A program made the translations under genes and the position numbers. Source: Certhia americana (taxonomy: Eukaryota > Chordata > Aves > Passeriformes > Certhiidae). From it: a DNA stretch of 64,000 nucleotides. This document shows positions 25,232-38,300 of the stretch, one piece after another (the first letter of the stretch is position 1; each line of letters begins with the position of its first letter). The stretch is from positions 133,309,715-133,373,714 of the forward strand of contig CM031858.1 of NCBI GenBank assembly GCA_018697195.1, read 5' to 3'. The notes below the pieces were generated by a model, which saw only the letters and a list, made by a program, of their open reading frames with translations, had not been told where the DNA came from and did no database searches.

Positions 25232-25580
25232 ATAGAACCATACAACCATGGAATAGTCTTGGTGTTAAGGGACTTTTTGAAGGTCACTTGTCTAATGCCC
25301 CTATCTTCCAGGAACATCTTCCATGAGACCAGGTTGCTTAAATGCCCATCCAACCTGGCCTCTGGGCAACCTGTTAAAGTGTCTCACCACCCTCCTCATG
25401 AAAAAAAAAAAAATTCCTTACGTCACACTTAAATCTAATCCTTTTCAGCTTAAAACTGCTTCTCCAGTCACTATAGGTACAAAGCATGTCTCCATCTTTC
25501 TTATAGATATTCTTAATATACTGAAAGGGTGCCCATGCACAGGTAGTCTGATTCTGCTGGTGTTGGCCAAGGATGTTTAG
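25232..25580 (-). mobile_element. CR1 LINE 3' end fragment
   Basis: The segment is a reverse-oriented CR1 tail. It includes the typical ATGCCCATCCAACCTGGCCT passage, an internal A-run at about 25401-25412, and a TCCAGTCACTATAGGTACAA segment of the 3' UTR. It is 5' truncated, strongly diverged and without coding capacity. Confidence 0.8.
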
Positions 25581-28500
25581 ACCTAAGCCACACCTCACCT
25601 GGGAGGCTACAAGGGAGCCTCCAGTGAAAGCAGGCAGCAGGGATGGGGACTGGGGATGGACTGGGAAGGACTTTATTCCTACAAAGCAGCCCACCAAGTA
25701 ATAATACCCAAAAGTCTCTGTGATTTGGTTTTTGCATTTTGATTTCTACATGAAGCTAATATCTTATATAAATTATAGTGATTTCTACACTAAATAAGAA
25801 GCTGTCTAAGTGTGCAGAAGGGAAATATATTTCAACACCTCCCCTCTACCCGTGACTTGCAGAGTATATCGAGTCCCACAGCAATCACAGGGCTGTCTAT
25901 GACTGCTCTTATCCTCATTGCTCATCCTTTAACACATGCTCTTCACATTCTGTTCCTAAATTAGGCTCCTTACACTCCTAAAAACAAATTAAACTCTTGA
26001 GCACTTATTGAGAGATATGACTTTCTGAGGAAAATTCTGAATTCATATTACATCCTGTGAATTGCTAGCCTAGGCTAGTTAGGAGCATCTTTGAGACTTT
26101 TTCCATAATAGAAGCAAATCACTGAAATAGTCACTTAGTTTTGTTAATACCTACATGCTGTTAACAATTGGAACTTAGCCCAAAGTCTATAATAAACAAA
26201 TACTGAGAGTTTTCAAGGAGAAAATACCTTTGGAAAGCCACCGTTAATCCAGCAAGCCGTAACATCATCTCCCATAAAAAAAATTCATTTACCACTAGGT
26301 GGCAGATGCTATTTTTTTAAAATTTGCCACCGTGCAACTCTTTTATTCACAGCAAACACACTGAGAGTAGTGCCACAAAGCAATAAGGTGAGCACACACT
26401 GGAGCTGGTATTTTCTTCTGTTATGCTAAAAGCAAATGAAGAGGAGAGCAAGAGACAGAGCTGTTTTGTGATCCTGGGTGTGCAAGAGCTCTCAGGACAC
26501 ACCACCATCACACCAGGTTACTACACTGGATTATATTGACCTTTAATCCTTCAGCTCTCCCCCATGGAGTACAGTTCCTGCATAAGGCCACTTTCATTTG
26601 TTTCAGCAGCCTGTCTCTGCCACAGCTATCAGCCCAAAAGGAGCTTCCAGTAGTTCATGTACTCTTCAGCATGTTGTTGCAACAAATTATTTTTGGGGCC
26701 AATCTTGACCATCCTCATGCAGCAGATATTCTCTCTGAATTCCCTAGCATGAAGAAGATACCAGAGAGGATAAATTGGCTCTGTAGTTGTAAATGTTAGT
26801 GCATTCCTGAACTCTGGTCTTATGGGGGCATTTATAAATAGCCAAGGAATTTGTAATGAGGTTGTCTGAGGATGCTAAATCCAGACCTCTCATCAGTCAT
26901 CAATTTCTAGGGGGTTCCTACAGCCAGGCAGTGCTCTGCTGTGCTCTACACAGGCTTAGGCTGTGTAGAACTGTAGTTTGTCTCCCTGCTATTGAAAGCC
27001 TGGGGAGAGCAGTGCCTTCATGAGAAGGTACAAAACGATTCCAGCGTTCCTGTGCCCTGATGTCACAGTGCCCCGCTGCTCTCGAGGGTACAGCACTGCT
27101 CAGACAGGGGGCTGCTGCTCCCAGTGGGCAGTGCCTGCTTGGCAGGGCTCTCCCTGCCTGGGACTGAATTAAATGCCTGTCACAGGGACAAGCTCCATTC
27201 TTCACACCTCCTGTCCTCGTCCCCAGAGCAGCAGCATGGCAAGGCTTTTGGCATCACCCCAGCCATGGTGATGGTTATCTACATGGTGGGGCTGGTACAG
27301 CTGCCCTCCACTGCACCTCCACATGAGCTAAGAAGCTTCATCCATCCATTGTGTTTGTTACTTTAACAAACGTTTAATGTTTTGTTAAAGTTAAATTTAA
27401 CCATTGTCCTTGCATAGCTGGTTGGCACCTTAGTCTCTTAGGTAAACTTTCCAAGCCTGTTTTCCATCATCTCCCCTGGAGAAAGCCCTAAGAATTTAGA
27501 ATAGAGAGCAGGACCCATGTCTTCAACTCTGCCTTTGTACCAAAGACTCCATAGATTCGTTGTCATTCTGGACTCTGCACTTGTCACCTCATTAATAACT
27601 GTGCACTGAATGTAGGTTAGGAGTAAGCTGATCCTGCCAGCACACTTGGCATGACTGTCATCAAGCTGCCACCTCCATAAGCATGGGACACTGGCCCTTG
27701 CTTCTCCTCTTTTACCCTGCAGGTCCTTTCCCTGGTTTCTGGAAGGAAAACTAACTTTCCCATTTCTGTCTTCCAACTCCCTCTGCCATCCCATTTGTTC
27801 CCCTCCAATTGCTGTAGGTCAGGCCTTTCTTTTGACAAATGATACATGAGGGTTTGCTTCTTCTCTTGAAATCCCACTCTATGTGAAAAAAAACTTTGCT
27901 GTCCTGGAGGTTATCCTTTCAATTGCCCTGCTATGTGTCATGAAATGCTCCCCATCCAATTGTCTTTCTAGATTTCAACATTAATTACAAATAATAGCAG
28001 GTCTCAGCTCTCTGGCAGCCTGCACTGGTCCCTATCTTGGGGTGTTACACAGAGTCTTTAAAGGCCTGCAACTGACAATAATGTTATAATTAGAAAATCT
28101 GAAAGCTAAAAATCATCAGCCCCCACACCTCACAAGAACAGATTTTAACTTGCCAGGAAAATAAAATGCAGCCTCCTCTTTTTGGTTTCTTTGGGTTTTT
28201 TTGCCATAGCTTTTTGCATCTCCATATGTGTGTGCAGAAAAGCCTGCAAAAGAGAGAGCTGCCAGGGCTCTGCCTCACAGTCACACAGTGCATGTGTCAC
28301 TTTACAACAAAAGAGAAAATAAAATCCTCTCTCTGCTGAGGTGTGGGCCCCAATGCCCTGGAGAGTCCTGGGTCTCAACAGAGACAAGCAGGGCCCACAA
28401 CAGCCACAGCACACCACCCTGTCCCCTCACATCCCCCCTGCCCCAGGGCTGCCATCTGGGGGTCACCAGCACCATGTGCCTGTGTTTGTGGGACCTGGGG

Positions 28501-31500
28501 TTGTGCTCCTGCAAGCACAGAGCCAGGAACACTACCCAGAGCATCTGGCTATGGCCCAGTAAGGATTTCAAGGAGAATGTGAGCAAAAGTCACGTTGGTG
28601 GGAAGGCAGAGGGACCAGGAGTGTTTGTCGGTGTGCTCACAGCCCAGGGACAAGCAGCCTCGCACCAGCCACAGGCAAGGCACTGGACCCAGCAGGACAC
28701 AGCCACTGGGACAGGCTCCTCCAGAGCCCAGCAGGGAGGGAAGGCTCCATCCTCTGGCAGAGCAGAAGAGGGATGGGGAAGAGGAGAGGCTGGGGCCAGG
28801 CAAGGTGTGCTAAAGACACTCAGACCTGAGCACTGTCCATCAGAGCAACTCCAAGGTGCTTCAGAGCCCATTGCCTCCTGCTCAGACCAGCAACAACAGC
28901 AATGTTAAGCTGTGACTACTACTGCTTTGTGTCCTGGCTTTTTCCTCTCTTCTGGTAACCTGCTAGAATCTGCAGGATGCAGAAGAGATGACAGGGGTTG
29001 GAGATATGAAGTTTAGAACAAGTTGGGCATAAGGACCTCATGCAGATAAACAATTAATATCAGTGAACATCTTTTGGTAGAGAGGCAGCAGAAGAAAAGG
29101 ACTGAAACCAGCACTGTAATAGGCAGTAACAGCTGAATGTAGCAGCTAAAAGTCATGCAGCCTTGCTGAGGTTTTACTGACTGCAAATTCAGTAAGGCTC
29201 CAGGACATTGAAAAGAGATGAATAAATTAAAATTCCAGCACTTGGGGCCCACTCATGCCATGTCTTGAGCACTTTCTATTACCACTAAATTCTCTGGACA
29301 ACAACAGCACACAGTAGAACTCCACCATTACTGTGAACACTTACACAGTTAATGCCCTGGGAGAAACACAGATATTTACATCACCTGAAGTGAGTGTCAC
29401 CATGTAGAGCTAAGAGGAAAATTCAATCATCTTGGGGAAAGTGTCAAAATCCCACCTTCTATGACCAGGTGCCCACCCATTCTTGGCTGCTTGGCGTGCC
29501 TGGGGAGCCAGGCACTGAGCTTGAAATCCCAGTTGGCACCCAGAGAGGTTTATGGATGGTAGTGCACCAGTGTAATGTAATCCTCACCCTAATATTTAAA
29601 AATAGCCCAAGGGACTGACCTACATAAACTCCAAGCCATCCAGTCTGGACTGGGCACCCAGTTAGCAAGACATTTCAAATGTGGTGCAGCTGACTCCGTG
29701 ACAACGTGGTAGATTTCATCTAGGAGGGGTATGCAAAGTGTGCAGAGAGAATGAGCTTCATATTGGATTAAAGCACCAGAACAACCTGGAGGAGGGAAAC
29801 ACTCCCTGTTTACTCTTCAGAGCAGCTACTAAAGGAGCAGGAGCAATGCTTGTACTGTAGTACTATCCAGCCATTTGTATGTGTTTGCTTCTTCTGGAAC
29901 ACAGAGAAGCAAGCCCTGACATGGCAGAGGATTACTGCACACATAGAGGGAGCAGCAGTAAATAGGTCAGTAAACACTGGCCAGACAGTGGCCCTGGGGG
30001 CTGGGCATCCTGCTGGCTCCCAGCAGTGCTTTGCACAGCCTGCCTGGGGTCCCTGGAGGCAGGGGTCCTGTCCTGCAGCTTGAGCCCTTGTCTTCATGGG
30101 AGTTCCTGGAAACTGGGACTCCTCCTGACTCCCAGGCAGGCACAGTGCAGGGATGCAAGTTTCTCACTCTCCTTCAGCACTGGCCCACCCAAGGACATTA
30201 GTGAGAAGAACAAATTTCCTGCTCCTGGGTGCCCACTTTGTGTGGCTGCAGGATTGAATATCACATCAGGACCCCATTCTTCTCCCAAGACGCCTGCAGC
30301 CTGTTGTGGAAGTGGGGTCAACCACCTCAAACCCACCACATGCACCCAGAGACCTTGCAGAGGGGATCTAGTGAGGGTAAATGTGCTGGCTGTGTTTGGG
30401 GGGAATTCTCTAAAGCACAGACAAACCCTTTAAGAGGTGCTCCATCACCCAGACAGCAAATGGAGAGGACTGAGCCAGAAACCAATGCTGGTCTTGATGT
30501 CAGCCTGTGCTTCTGGGAACCAGGGCACACAGGGCCCTCTGGATGGGATGCAGAGAGATGTTTTGCCACACTTATTTCATTTTGCATAAACCCTGGAGCT
30601 GTAAGAGAGAAAACACACAGGCACAGGTCCCCAGGGCTGCACACCCACTGCTGAGCCCCAGCCCTGTGCCCTCAGGCACCATGTGCTGCCAGGGAGCAGG
30701 ACAGCCAGTGCAGCAGGGCTTGGCTTCAGCCAGGAGATGGTAAGGTTTAGATGCAAAGTACAATCTGGTCTAAAAGAGACCATTTGAAAATGAACTCATG
30801 GACAACCGTGCAGCTGGGGAGTGGAGGGATGCCTTGCCTGCTGGTGTCAGCAGCAACAGGCAGCTCTGCAGGCAGCACAACCAAAACTTGCCCTCTAACA
30901 GCTTATGTGACAGGAATTTATCAGTCACAGCCTGTCCCCTGGGTGGTGGTGACCCTGAAGCAAAAGCTGCACCTTGTTTGCAGCCAGATCATTGTGTCCC
31001 CTGCTCTGTGTCAGGAGCCTGCTGGGCCTCTGCTGTGCCATGGCCACAGCTACTGGAGACAGGAGTCACCCAGGAAGAGGAGCAGTGATGCCTATGGACA
31101 GTGCTGGAACCTTTCTGGTTTTCTGCTCATCTCTCTGGGAATGTTCTACTGACAGAACAAGGATAAGGTTGGCCAACGGTGTCAGAAAAAAACCTCATAT
31201 AAGATTTCCCATAGACAAGATAAGCACAGGTTTGAGGATGTTGGAGTCATTGTGTTGGGAGATGCTGTACCCCTAGACTGCCTGAGAACCATGTTCAGTG
31301 CCTAATTGTTTTGGCAGAAAGCTTATATGTCTGAGACTCAGAACAGTATGGTACAGAGAGTTTTCAAATCTGTACTTCATCTGAGTAAAAAAAAACATGG
31401 ACAAAATATTAAACAAGCAAAGAGTAGAGGTTCCAAACAACATCAGAAGGTATCAGAGTGAGGGAATAAATTTAAAGTAAGAGCATTAAACTGCATATTA

Positions 31501-34500
31501 GGGGGGAAAGCTGACTTTGGAGCAATGCAAACAGGAAAAGAGTGGGCATGGGTACACAAATAGCCTGCTCCCAAAACGGGGAGAGGCTTTGGCATATGGC
31601 TGATGTGCCCAAAGCTTCAGTGGCATTTCCCCCTGCTGATGGTGTATCATGGCAGTACGGTGTGGGGCTGACAATTCTGTGTCTCTGAAACTTCATAGCT
31701 GAAGGCCTGTCAGGATCTTTTCCTCCCAAGGGAAAAATTCTCACTTTCCCAAGAAAAATCCTGTAAACAAACTCTCCAAACAATATTCTTTCTCAATACA
31801 ACAGGTGGTGTTTTTCATCCCTGTTTTTCATAACATAGAATACATTGTTTCTCTTACTTAGCCAATGGTAATGGAGAAGGTGGTGTTCCTATTCACCAAT
31901 CACTTTTTACTTAATGAAGTACCTTATATAAGGTGTTCCATTTGTTAATTTAAAAAATCTCTTTTTTAGCTTTCTGATGAACTGCAATTGGAGTCTGTGT
32001 GTTTCTGTTCATAAGCAACAGCGACAGTACCAGATTCCCCTCAACAAAAACTGGGGTAGAGCCCAAGCTCTAGCTCAGCTCAGGGATAGTCAGCTGAGAT
32101 GTAATGGTCTGAAGCAGAGTGTGCTGAACAGATGGCCTGATGAGCCTGCTGGTCTGCAAGGCTCATTAGCTTCTACAGAGCATCCTGGGGAAGTCTCACC
32201 ACAGGGTGTAGGAAGGAGCTCCCGTACCTGACCTGCCAATGACAGCAGTAGCTGAAATCCCAGCACATTTTTTATTCTGTAAGGGAAATTCTGTCTTTCA
32301 AATCAGAAAAAAATTAAATTACCAGTTAAACACTCACATTCTTGCACAACAGGTATCTCCATATAAGAAAGCTTAATTGGGTCTTTGTTTGTAAATCACC
32401 TCAATACCTCTTGTAGTGCTCCAAGAAAGCCTCTGGTTTCTCCCAGACTTGAATTTTGCTCCTTAAACTCTTTTCTTCTGGCAATATTGGGTCAGTCCTG
32501 GCCCATCCACATTCTGGAGAGATGTAAGTCTGAGGCTTGGGATCTGTGCAGGAATGTCTCCTGATAGCACCCCAGAGACCTGACTTCATCTATGCCATCG
32601 TGGGGGCTGGCTTGGAAGAGAAACATTCTGCAGCATCTCCCCTTCTCATCCACTTTGTTCCACCTCAGAGAGACCCAGACTTTCCACTTAAATTCAGGTG
32701 CCTATCTAGGCCTCAGCTTATTCTTCCTGACCTATTAACAGCTTTCTACCCATCGGCCTCTTTGAATTCCAATTAGAGATGAAGTTCAGTTTGCTTCCAA
32801 TGATTCATGTGGGAAGGCCCATGAGACCTGGCAGAAACAGCAGCTCATCACTTACTTTTATTATGCCAGAGCAGAGTACCACAAATCACGAGTAGGGAGA
32901 TGAGCTGACCTCTAATAATCTAACATTTTTAGAATATTCCTTTTATTTTTACAGAAGGAAAGGTAACTGAATGTGTTTGAAGTGCCAGAGGCTCTGTCCC
33001 TTGCTTAGCATTGGCATCAATCTGTCTGACATTATTTGTGCTAGTTTTCTCCCAGGTATAGAGCTTTAACTGGATTTCAAACATTATCAAGATGACTCAA
33101 AAGGTAAAGGCCAGATATTTTTATGTTTGCTTGCTGAAATAGTTTTTATTCCATCTCCTTGACTGTGATTATAGGTACACTTCTTGCTCCTTGAAAACAG
33201 TGTTAAATTCACAACTGCTCATGAAGCCATATAAAAGCAATTTATTGCACATCACTGAACACCCTCAAGAGGCCTGAGGCAGCATTAACATTTTAAAGGA
33301 CACCCCACCTGTTCTTTTGTTCCTACATGATGTCTATGGAAGGCACATAAATGCTTGCCAAGATGTGCCCAGCCCCACACAAAGGAGCCCAAGCCCAGCC
33401 TGGGGATGCAGTGGGCCACACAGATATTTTGACTCCATGAAGTGCTGAGGGTGGAGGGCACGTGGTTACAAATCCCTTCATGCTGACCACATAAGGCTGG
33501 TTTCCTCTGTCCAGATAAGCCTTGACTCGTGTCACCTCCAGGCAGGATAGGTGGGCTCTCAGGCTGGGGCAGGTGGCACTCAGAGGACCCAAGAGGATCA
33601 GTGACTCAGGCTGCCAAACAGGCTCTCCAGCAGGTTTTAAGACACATTTCAGCTGGCCATCACCAGTGTCATTGACTGGCCAAAGAAATAAAATTTCCAA
33701 ATAAAGAAAAGTAAAGAACAAAAACAAGCCACACAGGCTTGTGTTTTCCACCAGCCATAGTAATTCACTGTTTTCCACCAGTAAATGCCACAGTAATTCA
33801 AATTTAAAACACCAAGATAGTTGGGCTTTAAAATCAACACAGCCGTAGCAAAAGAGTTTCGTATGAGCTAATATAGATAGTGCAGATTGAAAGGCACTTG
33901 GCACCAGAGAAAAGTAAGGGAATTGCTCAATTTTTGGCCACAGTTCCAAGGGGTTGTAAAAGTTACATAAGCAAATGGATTTGTTACTTTATCAACTGAC
34001 ATTCCTTTTGATCAAACTTTTTCTTTTTCTCTTCCCCTATTTTTTTTGCTTGTTTATTTTAGGACATTCACTCCTGGTACACAAGGGCAGCAGGTGCTGT
34101 TCATGGACTACCCTTGGCACAGAGAAGCTGCAGTTTGGATCTTGGATGCAGGTGCATTTACAGAAAAGAAGCATTCGAAAACATCTGCAACACAAAGTTA
34201 TTTTCTGTTTAGTTTACGGGCCTAAAAGGAAAAAAATTGTCTTTTTTCCTGGGCCACTGCTGCACCTGGCTCCAGTTCCTGCACTGCAGAGAGCCAGACT
34301 GCAGCAGGCTGAAGGCAGCTGCCCATGCAGCAGCGATGTGCTGGCTCAGCACACTGAGGGCATCCACGTGCCAGGGAGCACCAGGCTCACCACAGCTTCA
34401 GCACCAGCTCCAGTGTTTGCTTAGAAGCACCACAGTTTGGGATGCTCTGCTCCCAGCTCCCAGCTCAGCTCTCCCAGGATGTGAAGATGTCTTGGACTGG

Positions 34501-35176
34501 GCTGAAATTCTTGGAGAGGCTGTTTCAGGCTCTGCTGAACTCTGACCCCAGCCAGCTAAAGTAATTTTCTCTCCAAAACTCTGCTGCAGGTGCTGGCACG
34601 GCTCTTACTCAACATCTCAATATCACACACAGACGAGGCTGCAGACACCTCCTGCCCAAAAGGACCACTTCTAAGGCAAGCCCACCAGGCAACAGCTGAC
34701 AGTGGGCAAGCCTAAATGGATTCTTCTCCATGGCAGGAAAGGCAGAGCCAAGCAAGATAGGCCCACAGCAGGGAATGGGGAAAGTCTTCCTGACTGCAGC
34801 CTTGGGTAAGCATCTCTGCTGTGTTTGCCATATTTAGGAGCTATTCTACCCCAGACGTTCAGGAGGGTGTTGTGGCTGAGGCGTTGGGTTTACTCCCACC
34901 ACCCAAAGCTGGCCTCTCCAGGGATGCAGTGACCAATGTCAGGAGAGAGCAGGCTTGTCCTCCTTGCTGCTGCTCCAGCAGCTCTGGCAGTTACCTGGGC
35001 AATGCAATCCATGGGCTGGGGTCCAGGCAGGCACCGAGAAATGTCCCAGGCTCTCTCCCTGGGCAGGATGTGACTGTTCCCCATGCTGCTCACCACAGAC
35101 CTAGCCCAGCCAGCTCAGATCCCAAGTGCCTGACACTGGGGCCAGCATGTCGCTGCAATAGTTCCTGCTGAAAAAT
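25581..35176. other. Intergenic, no gene seen
   Basis: About 9.6 kb without a supported gene. The largest frames are a 226-residue frame at 28228-28908 and a 208-residue minus frame at 33323-33949. Neither has a domain or splice context that I recognise. A short imperfect tandem repeat (a TTTTCCACCAG unit) lies near 33745-33800. An 11-bp-arm inverted repeat (ACTTTAACAAA) lies at about 27360-27391. Confidence 0.5.
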
Positions 35177-35340
35177 CATAGACTGGTTTGGGGAAGAGGG
35201 AGCTTTTAGTTCCTCTGGTCCCAACCCTGCTGCCATGGGCAGTAACACCACCCTAGGTTGCTCAGGGCGCTGTCCCACATAGCCTTGAACACTTCCAGTA
35301 GTGGAGCATCCACAATGTCTCTGGGAAACTGCCTCACCAT
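35177..35340 (-). mobile_element. CR1 LINE 3' end fragment
   Basis: It opens with TCATAGACTGGTTTGGG and contains a CCTTGAACACTTCCAGTAGT segment and a CTCTGGGAAACTGCCTCACC segment, all in reverse CR1 orientation. About 165 bp remain; similarity fades after about 35340. Confidence 0.75.
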
Positions 35341-38300
35341 CTGCAGGCTCAGCATCAGGAGCTGCAAACAGCAAGTGGAGTGACCTGGCCTGTACACTGG
35401 GAGAGGGGCAGCCCTTACTGTGGGGTTGCTCTGGAGGTACCCACATCCCCACAGGTGGCACCACTTGCTGGACACACCCCTGCTGCTGATGTGCTGGCTT
35501 AAATTTCTTCCAACAGTGCAATGGCAGGGAAGAGTGTCATTGTGTGAAGTTCTGTTTCCATCTTTTACTAGCACAGACTTTACTAGAGAACTAACTTCCT
35601 AAAATCAGGTTTCCATATAGTTACTTGTGCTCTTCATACCTCTGGGGGTCAACCATAACTTAGAAACTTCCTTTGTTACAGAGACTTTCCTAAAGGCTCT
35701 TGTTGTATTTATGATCCCCTAAATGCCCTTGGCAACACCAAGAGAATGATAAGAATCAGGCTGGAGGCTTTTTGTCAGCTTTGACTAATGAAAAACCCAT
35801 TTAATGAAACATAGTGACCTTCTTTCCAAAGTGCTGTGTCCATGTCCCAGACACCAAGGCCTTGGGATGGGGGACTTCATAGTTTATGGCTTCATTTCCA
35901 AATCAGCATATTCAGATTCAGAAAAGGGGAGCGGGGTTTGTGGTTCTTTGCTTTGGTTTGTTTGTTAAAAAAAAAAAAAATAAAAAAAATTCTTAGAGCA
36001 GCTACAGGGACTGAAAAATAAATCTCCCATACTTCCCAATAAAGCAATATTTTTTTGGCTTGCTACTGAGTTACCTGAAGCGCTGCCATCAGCATAGGAA
36101 CCACTTAGAATTTAGTCAGATCAGTCCAATCTGCTGAGAACTGCAGTTTGCTTTTCTGATGCCAAAATAGAAATTAATAGAAGCAGGTTTTCTCTGTTTT
36201 TCTCCTGAATTGCAAAACGGTCACATGGCAAGCAGAAGGGGAGGGGTGACCGCCTTCATCCCGGCTCAGTCTCGGGTGGGAGGAGGTTTGAGCTCCGGGG
36301 AGGGAGGCCCTTTCCGTGCAGGATGTGCCAAAGGCTGTTCTGTCTCACCACAGCAGCTCGTGGGGACTAACACGCAGGCAGAGGCAGTTCCAGCAAGGAT
36401 GGGGAGCAAAGCCTCGGCAACACGGACCGTCACCTGCTTTGCACGGATGTTGTGTGTTACAAAACCCTTCTCAACCCCTTTTGGCTTATTTTTAGGACTA
36501 CCTGGAAGAAGTAATCCTAAATAAATTATCTCAGGACAGGAAAAAAGAAAAAATAATATAGAAAACATTGTCAAGATGAAACTCCCAGCTGCAGGTTCTG
36601 CAGGTCCTGCAGGTCTTGCCTCAAAGGAGGTTGCAGGTGATGTTACAGGAGCCACAAGCAGCAGCTTTCCCAGCTCAGTGACCGCAGAAAAGAACCTTCC
36701 TCTGCTTTTGCTGGTCTCCACTTCTTTCTCGACAGGCATATTCAGCCCTTCTTCCCCATCGTTCCCTGTGCCAAGGACATGCAATGTTCCTGTCAAAGGG
36801 TCTCAGATCCCTGCTGGAAGAGTTCATGCCCTTGATTTCAAAACTCTGAAAGGGGAAAAAGGAAGAACAGCTACAATAAAAACAGCCTCTGAAAAAGGAT
36901 TGCTCCCAACACGTCATTCCAGACAGTGTGACAGGGAGGAGCAGGGATGGGATGCATTGAGCTGCCACCCTGCCCCGAGGTGCTGGCCTTGGCCTCTGCT
37001 GGACATGGACACGGCAGCTGGAGCTCGGTGCTGCCAAGCTGGAGAGGCTGCAGCCCTCGCCCTGGCCTGGCCCTTGCCTGCTCTCTGTCCCCAGGGTCTG
37101 ACTCAACGAGAGGAATGTGTGGGGAATGCCAACACACTGCACTTGAGAATGGGAAGAAAACAGCAAAAGGAAAACATTACTTGGGCTTATTTTTTTGTGG
37201 GAAGCTCAAAAAAATTGCCCTAATTAGAGAGGGAAGCCAAGCTACAACTAGATTTGTCATTTCTACAGTTTTTATGCTTTACATAGTCCTAGGGTAGCAC
37301 ATTTTTGAACCCCGTGAGCCACAGCTCCAAACTATCAGCATGCCTGGAGACACCCTGCCCTACCCATACCCTGTGCTCCCTCAGGGACCCATTGCAATTC
37401 CCATTCCAGCCTCTCACTCTTCAGTCTTCCTCCAGTCCCTCTCTTTGGGGCAGCAAAGCTCCTGCACCACAAGGAGACCCCTGGCACCCCCAGCAGCTCC
37501 CTGTGACCTCCTCCTCCTCCTCCTGCAACTGCACTTGCTGCACCACAGTGGCCAGAACAGCTCGGGCTGGGGGCTGCTGTGTCCAGCCACCACCACCCAG
37601 CTCCCACTACTCACAGCAGAAGAGCTGCCCAATGGAGCAAATTGTCAAAGTGGTCCTTCTGCAGCAGCCTTTCCCTGACTGCTGCCTCCTTCCAGGAGGC
37701 CTCTCCCCTCTTGCTCAAGCCTTGGCAGTCCCTGTGACATGCTCCCCCTGCTCAGCCAGGTTTATGAGGCCTTAGAAGATACATGATGTGTCCTACACTG
37801 TCATGTAGGGAAGCTGTTCTTTCAGTAACCTCTCAGCAAGCAGCTGTGCAAGTGATGGTTCAGAATAAAATACCAGGAATAAACAATTTTGGACATTCTT
37901 AGGGAAAAAAAAAAAAAGTTGGTGCACACACACACACATTGTTGTGTATTTCTCTGTGAAACATTGAAAAACGAGGTAGTTCAGTCCTGGCTCTGGTATG
38001 CTGGGAATACAAAAGGGGAGAGTTTGAAGGAACTCTACCACAGATTTAATTTTCTTATTGTAGCCTCAGGATCAGGAGGGTTTTCCTAGATGTCCTTAGG
38101 AATGTGATGCAAAGGAAATAGCATGGCATAGTTGAATTTCCAAGCCAGGCCAGTCAGGAGGCAAACCAAGGCCAGAGAGCCAGGCAGCAGCTGGGTGAGC
38201 CCAGCTGGCTCCGTGGTGGCACATCCTGGGCTGCCTTGGGCAGCCAGCCTTGTCAGATGAGTTCAGTTTAATATCTTCATATATTTTTAATATACTCAGT

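Noticed and set aside
28228..28908. 226-residue plus-strand open frame
   Set aside because: Several frames are open on both strands here. The product is compositionally ordinary, with no domain and no splice or promoter context.
36576..37223. 215-residue plus-strand frame with antisense frames of up to 176 residues
   Set aside because: Sense and antisense openness over the same stretch points to composition rather than coding; no similarity recognised.
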